Assembly (NCBI GenBank): GCA_032622095.1
Contig: CP136067.1
Span: forward strand, 46,111,549 to 46,175,548
Length of the DNA stretch: 64,000 nt
Origin: Siphonodentalium dalli
Taxonomy: Eukaryota; Mollusca; Scaphopoda; Gadilida; Siphonodentaliidae
Reading direction: 5' to 3'
Positions 57,106 through 64,000 of this stretch are shown here, one piece after another. The notes beneath the pieces are model-generated. The model was given only the letters and a program-made list of their open reading frames with translations, searched no databases and was not told the origin of the DNA. A program made the translations under genes and the position numbers. Within the stretch, counting starts at the first letter, position 1; every line of letters begins with the position of its first letter.

Positions 57106-57885
57106 AGGGAATAGTGACAATGATGATGAAGAATCAGAGTTGGAGCCCAAGAAACAATACAAGAAACTCGCAGAAAAAAATTATCGTGATAAATAAGATG
57201 GGTGTACTAAGAACGAAAAAGAAGAGCAGTGTGTGAATATGTATCACTATATTTCAAAGGATCGTGATTCGGAGTTTTTCTGCTACAGACAACTTCTGCT
57301 GCATTATCCAAGGAGAACAGAATCTGACCTTCTAGTATCTGAACGTAGCTCCTCACATGAACCGAAGTTTGTTGAAGTGAAGTGTGAAATTGTTTACACA
57401 ATTAAACTATATGAGCCATTTACTGAAGATATTGAGAGCATTTTGGAAAATTTTGACCAAGATGAAATTATGACTGATCCATGGAATGTTGTTCAGATCC
57501 AAGAGGAAGATGCAACTTCTGACAGTATTCTCATTAGACCCGACGATTTTGATTTAGACAACAATTGAAAGAATAACACCAAGTACATCAGAGTCAAGCA
57601 AGCCATTTTCGTTACCGACAAGCCTGACCGTTTCTGATGTCGATTTCTACAAAATGGTTCAGTCATTGAATGATGGTAAGAGAACACTGGTCAGTTACAT
57701 ATATATGTGGGCATGGGACAAGAAGATCCAGTCAGCACCACAAAAACCAGCAGCATTCACAATATTCCTCATTGGAGGTGTAGGGAAGACACGCCTGGTT
57801 AACACAATTTATGAAGCGTTGACTCAAATATTCCGATCCGTGAATCAGAATCCAGACAAGTCTGTAGTTATTATGACTGTATTAA
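57106..57885 (+). pseudogene. Helitron helicase gene, fragment 4 (linker and motif I)
   Basis: Acidic text SDNDDEESELEP is followed (after a stop near 57196) by YHYISKDRDSEFFCYRQLLL and HYPRRTESDLL, the region that joins Rep to the Pif1-type helicase in Helitrons. The 111-codon frame ends at 57568. After a frameshift the helicase starts: VSDVDFYKMVQSLNDGKR, then FLIGGVGKTRLVNTIYEAL, a degraded Walker A (the usual GGAGTGK has lost residues), and NPDKSVVIMTVL. The frame is then cut by a family-1 element at 57886. Confidence 0.85.
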
Positions 57886-58277
57886 CCCTTTACCCAACAA
57901 ACCGGCCAAAGCCGGCCAAATAAAGCTTCAACAGCCTAAAATATCTTGGGTCTGTCTCAATAAAACCATACAAATATGGATATCATTGGAACCGGCTCAT
58001 TGACCACATTGTGATGGTTACAGTTATGCCATGTGCCAATGCATTCTCTTATATATGCGAGTCGACCATAGGTCGCCTCGCATATATAAGAGAATGCATT
58101 GGCCTAAAAAAAATCTTTTTTTAACACTTTTTACCATTTTTTCTTACATTCTTTAACAATTTTATAATTTTTAATGTGTTAAGCCAATGCATTCTCTTAT
58201 ATATGCGAGGCGACCTATGGTCGACTCGCATATATAAGAGAATGCATTGGCACAGGGCCCTTCTGTTGGGTAAAGGG
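57886..58277 (-). mobile_element. TTAA family-1 element inside the Helitron helicase
   Basis: 392 bp between TTAA at 57882-57885 and 58278-58281, with both palindromes intact. With one TTAA counted once, the host frame reads VVIMTVL then TGKAATHINGTTAHSSFG, an unbroken Pif1 motif Ia. The coding context therefore proves the TTAA duplication. Confidence 0.95.
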
Positions 58278-58278
58278 T

Positions 58279-58700
58279 TAACTGGGAAAGCAGCCACACA
58301 TATAAATGGTACAACGGCACATTCTAGCTTTGGTCTGCCGGTGAAAGAGAAAAAGAAGAAGATGATAAAGAGTCTACCTTAAAAAACTATCATCAGAAAA
58401 AGTCCAAAGACTTGGAGCACAGCTTGTTATTGCTGTTAGTGGTTCTACATGAAATAAGCTGCACATGTTCGGCTGTACATAACTAGATAATCTGGATAAG
58501 ACATTCAAACAAATATTTGACTGCGAGACACAACCGTTCGGAGGAATATCAGTATTACTCGTTGGAGATCTTCTACAATTCAATCCTGTTGGCGATCGAG
58601 CCGTATTCAAAACCCCCGAAGCAGGTTATTCACCTCTGGCTGGATCTGGACCAAGCTACATGATTTGGCAGAAGTGGTACTGGGAGAGATGTTGTAATTA
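58279..58700 (+). pseudogene. Helitron helicase gene, fragment 5 (motifs Ia and III)
   Basis: TGKAATHINGTTAHSSFGLP is the conserved Pif1 motif Ia. After a stop and frameshift near 58380 come LSSEKVQRLG, a degraded motif II region with two stops, FKQIFDCETQPFGGISVLLV then GDLLQFNPVGDRAVF (motif III) and YMIWQKWY. At least three stops and one frameshift make it a pseudogene. The C-terminal motifs V and VI are not recognised beyond 58700. Confidence 0.85.
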
Positions 58701-58962
58701 TTACGGAGAATATTTAAACTTATCAAACTATTTATTCTTCAGACGGTTCTTTGGCAACCGCAGTCATTTGTAATATGGGTGGCATAGAAGCTGTAGTTAT
58801 TACGTGGAATGCCATATATATTACGTCGAACAAGAGATTCATTTGTGATGATAGCGACAGTGATCAAGACCGAGTAATCTAGAATAGAATAAAAAAGAAA
58901 TATTTCTCCATATTATGAAGAAAAGTGCACACATATTGTTTATGAAGTCTATTACTTGAATA

Positions 58963-59168
58963 CAGTAATGCCCTAAATAATCGACCCCTTAACCACAGCA
59001 GAATTATGGGTAATTTTTCAGGATTTAGTCGGAAATATGGCTTGTTGCCATTGATCTGAAAGCTCTCAGTGAGAGATTTTAGATGAATGGCAACATGCCA
59101 TATTTCCGACTGAAAAATTACCCATAATTCTGCTGTGGTCAAGGGGTCGATTATCTATGGCACTACTG
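58963..59168. mobile_element. Tc1/mariner-like palindromic MITE, copy 3
   Basis: Ends CAGTAATGCCCTAAATAAT and TATGGCACTACTG lie between TA dinucleotides (58961-58962 and 59169-59170). The right arm has a short deletion (AAATCC missing before TGAAAAATTACCC). Confidence 0.88.
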
Positions 59169-59170
59169 TA

Positions 59171-60285
59171 AGTCTGTGGCATGTACATAGGTATCGATCG
59201 ACCTATTTTGATCCCCTCAACTGGGTCATAGCAAACAAAAGCATTGCGTCAGGCCTCATGGGTTTTTTTCTTGATCGTTCTAAAAAAACTACGCTTGTCT
59301 TCCCTTGTTGGTTTTAATAAAAAGCGTCTATCTTTCGACAAGATAGTGCCTTCTATGCTACGTATTGACCTTGTCGCTATTAGATGGCGAGGAAATTGGC
59401 TGGACGAGATTGCCATTTAGCATTTTTCGATTTTGGCGAACAAATATTATTGGTATGTCACTAGAGAGTGATGGACGCATGTCCGCAAATAGTATTGCCA
59501 GACGATGGTTCATTGCGCATGTCCACAAATTGTGTGTGCCCCGACGATCGCCTCCGTAGGTAGTCATCTAGTCGATGCGAATCAATAAAGGGAAATCATT
59601 GGAAGTGTAAAGACCGCAACCAAACATATACACCGATGGTAATTACGGTGTGAGAGTTACAGATAGTCTGTATTTGTATAACAAATAATATACTCCGATG
59701 GTCATCTGCCGAGAATTATAGCTTAGTTGGCATTATTCCCTCAGCTTTGTGGTTCGATTATGGAACAAGTAAAGCTAGCGCACATATTTGTGAGATGCGA
59801 GATACATGTAGTATAAAATAATTGCCCGACGATTCTGATTTTAACTGTTGACTGACGGGACGAATTATTATATATCGATCGAATTATTATAGTTTAAGCT
59901 ACTCTGCCTGTGTTGCATGGAACTAACACGGGTTAGCGTACATGTATGTATAAATCAATATGTACAGTACCAAACAGAATGCATTGTTATATGGAGGCGC
60001 GCCTTTACTGCGATTATAGCGCGATCAAGAAGAATATCGCAATATTAAGCGCGTATTATCAAAATATTGAGTGCGAATAATTTTGTTTAATATTGTGATA
60101 TTTATTTTTGCCGAATATTACCCTAAAATATTGTCAGATCTAAAAGTATCTACAGATGTATACACGAATCAATCAATCAGTTTTATCGAATCCACAAATT
60201 ACACACATATAACACCACTTTTACTATCCATACTGCATGTATGTAGTAACAAAAATAATGTCGAAAGAAGTACAGTACCTAATAT
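59171..60285. other. No gene recognised
   Basis: TATCGATCGACCTATTTTGA near 59192 resembles TTATCGACCTATTTTTGTCC near 18322. ORFs at 59358-59567 overlap on both strands and have no motif. Confidence 0.4.
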
Positions 60286-60882
60286 ACTTTTATGAATTTT
60301 GGAATACTTTTGAAAAAGTATGGTTTAGGGAGAGGGGATTGACTTTTTAAAAATATCTTGAAAACTAGATAAATCACATTAGTCTTGATATTCATTCCAT
60401 CATGAAGATTTTCTCAAAATTTTAAAAATTCTGTTGTATTTTCAAAAAAAATCCAACAAGAAAATCCTTACTAATTTGCCAACGTTTAATGTAACGCTCC
60501 CCCCAATGTTGTCATTAATTGGCACAGATGCATCCTCTACATGATAGAATATAAAAGACTAATGTAGCTTATCTAGTTTTCAAGATATTTTTTTAAAACT
60601 TAACCCTCAATCCCAAACGCCTAAACCACACTTTTTTTTCAAAAGTGTCAAAAGTCATAAAATAACAAGGGAAAGCATATGTGTGTCATTCAAATTAGTG
60701 ATATTGGAATGTCTCAAGAGAACCTTACCTAGCTGCGTGGATATATGGACCATTGTCGTATTTTATGAATTTTGGAAAACTTTTCAAAAAGTGTCGTTTA
60801 GGGGAGGGTTAAGTTTTTAAAAATAACTTGAAGACTAGATAAGTCACATTAGTCTCGATATTCTATCATGTTGAGCATATAT
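60286..60882. repeat. Three-part direct and inverted repeat
   Basis: A block of about 115 bp with TTATGAATTTTGGAA, TTTAGGG-AGGG, AATATCTTGAAAACTAGATA and CACATTAGTCT occurs at 60292-60410 and again at 60764-60882. Between them (60538-60662) it is present in reverse complement (AGACTAATGTAGCTTATC, then TAGTTTTCAAGATATTT). Confidence 0.85.
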
Positions 60883-61352
60883 CTGCAAATTTGTGACAAA
60901 AATTTGGGGGGGGGGGGTATTTCAAATTTGTCAAATTAATAATTTTTCTGTTGGTTTTTTTTAAACTACGACAGAATTTTGAGAAATTTTGGGAAAAAAT
61001 TAGCCCTGGCCAAAAATATGGCAATTGGTCATAACTTTACTACTTCCGTATGTTTCATTGCGACATATGGAAGATGTATGAAAAAATGTTATCCATAATA
61101 TAGACTTGTTATGGCACAAGTCTGCATTTGACGACAGCAAATCACAAATTTGCAAAACAAATACCAGCAGATTCAAAGCCCACATATACCAAAACAGTTT
61201 GAAACTAGTATGAGAAAACATCGCTTTCCGGATATAGGTCCCTCCTCTGTGGTCCGGTATATTTAAATATCGGTTTCATAGCTCGTGCCCACGTTAGTCA
61301 TACACGTATAAATTTAACACTCCATCGCATCATAATCGGACAATTTCCGTTA

Positions 61353-61536
61353 GAAATATTACAGACTCGGCCATCGTGACGAACGTATCTAAGCCATATA
61401 AATATTACAGACTCGGCCATCGTGACGAACGTATCTAAGCCATAGAAATATTACAGACTCGGCCATCGTGACGAACGTATCTAAGCCATAGAAATATTAC
61501 AGACTCGGCCATCGTGACGAACGTATCTAAGTCATA
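61353..61536. repeat. 46-bp minisatellite, four copies
   Basis: The unit starting GAAATATTACAGACTCGGCC and ending ACGTATCTAAGCCATA begins at 61353, 61399, 61445 and 61491. Copies are almost identical, with single changes (ATA/AGA, GCC/GTC). Confidence 0.97.
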
Positions 61537-61559
61537 GATATGTCCAGATTTGGTGCAAG

Positions 61560-61850
61560 AAATAACAAAAACACGTCGGATTTTTTAAAACGACTTTAGT
61601 TGGAATTATTACCTATAGTAAGCAAATGTGACTAAAAACACGTCGGATTTTTTAAACGACTTCCTAATATAACACCAAATGCAAAAAAATGCGACGCATT
61701 TGTAACCGGGCTATTGGTTGGAGCTAACACACGAACAAACATTGAGAAAACGTTTGAAAACCCAGTAAACATTGAATCGATATTTAAAAAAACACGACGT
61801 ATTTGTAAAACCTAGTAACCGGTTACAAATGCGTTGTATTTATTATCTGC
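61560..61850. repeat. Short dispersed repeats with AACACGTCGGATTTTTTAAA
   Basis: AAACACGTCGGATTTTTTAAA then CGACTT occurs at 61569 and 61635. GCGACGCATTTGTAACCGG and GTAACCGGTTACAAATGCG form related inverted text near 61692 and 61816. Confidence 0.7.
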
Positions 61851-61961
61851 ACCAAAATCTGCCATATATGAAGCCATCTCTTCGCATTGTATGGGTGTTG
61901 CTTATAGTCCTATTCCAGCACAAGGCGTTCGAGTAGACACTCCTTATACCGGAGCAGCACT

Positions 61962-62339
61962 TCAATACATCCATCTACCACTCTGGTGATTGTCAGTGAG
62001 AATGATGGGCGAAGGACAAGGATAATGTTCGCGCTCGCCACAAAACGCGATGACGTAGAACAATTTTCGTGACATTTCCTCAGGAAACTCAATAAGTCCA
62101 TTTGTTATCGCGGTTAAGAGCCTCGTGGCGACTGGACGATGGAATTCGTTTCTGGAGAACTCTTCAAGGACCCGCGGAGTAATAAGAGGAACGGACCGTC
62201 TTGTTGTGTGTGCATTGACATTAGGGTAGATTAGATCAGCGCTCCTCGTGGCACATGGGAGTGCTATTTTTGGAATAATGTGATATGGAGTCACTGGAAT
62301 GGATGACAGAGCTTTAATGAACAAGGCGTGTATTCCCAT
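61962..62339 (-). CDS. Coding-like ORF of unknown family
   Basis: A 125-codon open frame on the minus strand, richer in G and C than its neighbours. It contains SSIPVTPYHIIPKIALPC, TRRSVPLITPRVLEEFSRNE and TRLLTAITNGLIEFPEEMSR. A second minus frame (61910-62101) overlaps the 3' part and is also open. No domain is recognised and no splice sites are clear. It could be an exon, an element-derived fragment or chance. Confidence 0.25.
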   Translation of the reverse strand: MGIHALFIKALSSIPVTPYHIIPKIALPCATRSADLIYPNVNAHTTRRSVPLITPRVLEEFSRNEFHRPVATRLLTAITNGLIEFPEEMSRKLFYVIAFCGEREHYPCPSPIILTDNHQSGRWMY

Positions 62340-62739
62340 ATCTCATCGTAATCACTTCATATCAAAGGAAATGGATGCGATGCTACAGTCCTGACATTTA
62401 GGTGTATATATGATGCGAGTGTGCACTATAAATGACCCACATGATGCTCATATACAGAAGAATACACTTAGTATAGTGATGGTCGCGTATTGATGTGTTT
62501 CGTTTCAGAATTGAACGACATGATATCTTTCGGAATATATAGAGGTTCACTAACGAGTCGCAATTCTATACGAAATGTATTTACCGAGTCGGATTTAGTG
62601 GACTCGAACGATGGGTGTGAGATCCATTTTTATCAATTAAGGAGAAACTATCTCCAAAATGGATGTGGTTAATAAGTTGATAATACAATTTTTTGGGGCT
62701 TCCTCTTTCAAATGGTATATATTATGGCATATATTTTAT

Positions 62740-63095
62740 GTGGGAGTTTGAAAATTAAGTGGGCTTTTAAATATTACAATATTACCGCAGTTATTGGTAC
62801 AGACAGGCGCTGTTCTAGTTTGATCAGAACATGCTCTGATACTCAACATTATGACAAGCTGACTGGTACTTGGTTAACGCATGAGTGAAGTGAGGCCGAT
62901 ACGGTACAAGCGACATGCTCAATTGTCACAATTTGGCGGGATTTGAAACAGCGAACAATCCGACAATTGCACGTCGTTTTAAGCGGCCAAGTCACTGATG
63001 TGTGAAGACTCACAATAGACAAGCTGTGAACTGGCATCGCTCAGTTTACAGCGAATACAAGTCGACACGCTAACCACTGGACCACGGAGCTCGAC
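62740..63095 (-). mobile_element. tRNA-headed SINE, copy on the minus strand
   Basis: The minus strand starts GAGCTCCGTGGTCCAGTGG and TTAGCGTGTCGACTT (A box region), like the SINE at 32074. The body shares CAAATTGTGACAATTGAGCA and TGTCGCTTGTACCGTATC with it. The B box region is diverged and the tail is not recognisable, so the lower border is approximate. Confidence 0.7.
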
Positions 63096-63106
63096 ACCAA
63101 AAGACG

Positions 63107-63571
63107 ATGACACCTTCGATGATAGGCAGTATGCACTCAGCTTTGATTAATACTTTTAAATCAGATTGGGATAGGGATATATCTGCCTCTTCTTCTCGTG
63201 GTGAATTATACAGACATCTTAAAACCAAGCCCACTCTCAGTATTTTTTATTATGAATTGTCATTTAATGACAGAGTAAGTATTCAAAAAATCCGAACAGC
63301 GAATCATAGATTGGGAGTAGAGGTGGCTAGATGGGGCAAAAATAAAAAGGGGAATAAAACGCAGCTTGTATGCTCTCTTTGTAAGGTCTCTATATCAGAC
63401 GAGTATCATTTTATAATAGTTTGTCCGAAGTTAGCAGACATTAGAGAAAAACTTATCTCAAATGAGTATTGGACAAATGGATCCATTGATTATCTGTATA
63501 AACTTTTGAACTCTACTGATCTCATTCAACTAAAACATCTCGCAAAATTCATACGCATAGAAGCGATATGA
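63107..63571 (+). pseudogene. LINE ORF2 C-terminal fragment with CCHC-type finger
   Basis: A 154-codon open frame ending in a stop at 63571. It contains SSSRGELYRHLKTKPTLSIF, DRVSIQKIRTANHRLGVEV, ARWGK, CSLCKVSISDEYHFIIVCPK and LADIREKL. The CxxC-x8-H-x4-C arrangement is the terminal finger of many LINE proteins and matches the fragment at 52663-53147. The frame is intact but lacks endonuclease and polymerase domains, so it is a 5'-truncated copy. Its start is only 12 bases from the head of an oppositely oriented SINE. Confidence 0.78.
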
Positions 63572-64000
63572 AGACAACTGAGACAGACGGCATGGTAAAT
63601 TTAAGGGTCACAACTGACAATTTTAGTGCTAACCAGTTATCAATCAGTCCTCATTAAGACTTGGTGCATATTGTATCATGACTATTCGATATTTGATGAC
63701 TTAAATACCTCTTATACGTGAGTATACTCTATTGAATATTCTATACTACACGCAAAGATAACGATGATTAATACCCCAGCATATAGCATGATTAAGAATA
63801 AGAAGTAGCCCGCTATATCTCGACTCGTGTTATATTGTCGAGCACCGCAATCAAAACAATGTCACTCGTGAACTAATTTTACTTTTACGTGATATCTATT
63901 GATTCTTTATATTTTGGGGTATATAGTTATATAAGCGATTGTCGATGGTAATCGAAACTGTATTAATTTAATATGTTCGCGGGTGGATACTTGTATATAT
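63572..64000. other. Probable LINE 3' flank; nothing else recognised
   Basis: Probably begins with the 3' untranslated part of the LINE fragment. No stem-loop or tandem tail stood out, so the LINE border is undefined. Confidence 0.35.

Noticed and set aside
58374-58610. A 78-codon minus-strand ORF
   Set aside because: It is the shadow of the Helitron helicase fragment on the plus strand.
61353-61536. CRISPR-like array of 46-bp periodic repeats
   Set aside because: There are no unique spacers; the whole 46 bases repeat. The context is a eukaryotic genome.

Overview
The window looks like a piece of AT-rich animal nuclear genome, most probably a marine invertebrate (a mollusc or other lophotrochozoan is my guess, not shown). 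Three things suggest this: tRNA-headed SINEs, one ending in a TTAAGCGCTATATAA-type tail; LINE 3' ends with a stem-loop and a short tandem tail; and Helitron helicase remnants beside dense short inverted-repeat elements. There are no bacterial operons, ribosome binding sites, CRISPR arrays, rRNA genes or convincing tRNA genes. No complete conventional host gene was recognised. The host-gene candidates are one possible exon (18600-18847, minus) and one coding-like ORF (61962-62339, minus), both weak.

Most of what can be explained is transposable-element sequence. Five families of short elements sit in TTAA target sites. Family 1 (termini CCCTTTACCCAACA, about 390 bp, seven copies) carries two 67-bp near-perfect palindromes in opposite orientation. 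Family 2 (CCCTTTSAGTGCCA, S = C or G) has two copies. Family 3 (CCCTTTCTATACT) has five. Family 4 (AGGTACTCAATCC) and family 5 (AGRYAYGGGMGG) have two each. The 67-bp palindrome of family 1 also occurs inside a family-2 element and once alone, so it behaves like a cassette that moves between elements. A separate family of eight copies has imperfect inverted ends (CAACATATCCTCGCG and CAGCCTGTTCTCCCG), 7-bp target duplications and an internal hairpin. A palindromic family with CAGTAATGCCC ends and TA duplications is Tc1/mariner-like.

Region by region: 1-9300 holds short elements and a diverged 155-172 bp satellite. 9.5-13 kb holds two LINE 3' ends. 13.2-18 kb holds a TTAA element, a 300-bp hairpin built of about 20-bp units and more short elements. 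18-32 kb is mostly unassigned, with scattered elements, SINE pieces and a zinc-finger-like remnant. 32-37.4 kb holds a SINE, TTAA elements, a 163-bp palindrome and a LINE reverse-transcriptase end. 38.3-41.8 kb is an old tandem-repeat field invaded by other elements. 45.1-47.3 kb is a compact unit with two convergent, intronless C2H2 zinc-finger ORFs, one frameshifted. 50.6-51.6 kb is a long inverted repeat with a family-1 element in one arm. 54.1-58.7 kb is a Helitron helicase gene broken by four successive insertions whose duplications can be read. 59-64 kb has a Tc1-like palindrome, a three-part inverted repeat, a 46-bp minisatellite, a SINE and a LINE end.

The genes do not work together as a pathway. 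The readable story is layered insertion: TTAA elements and 7-bp elements landed inside a Helitron, a LINE, a SINE-rich background and each other.
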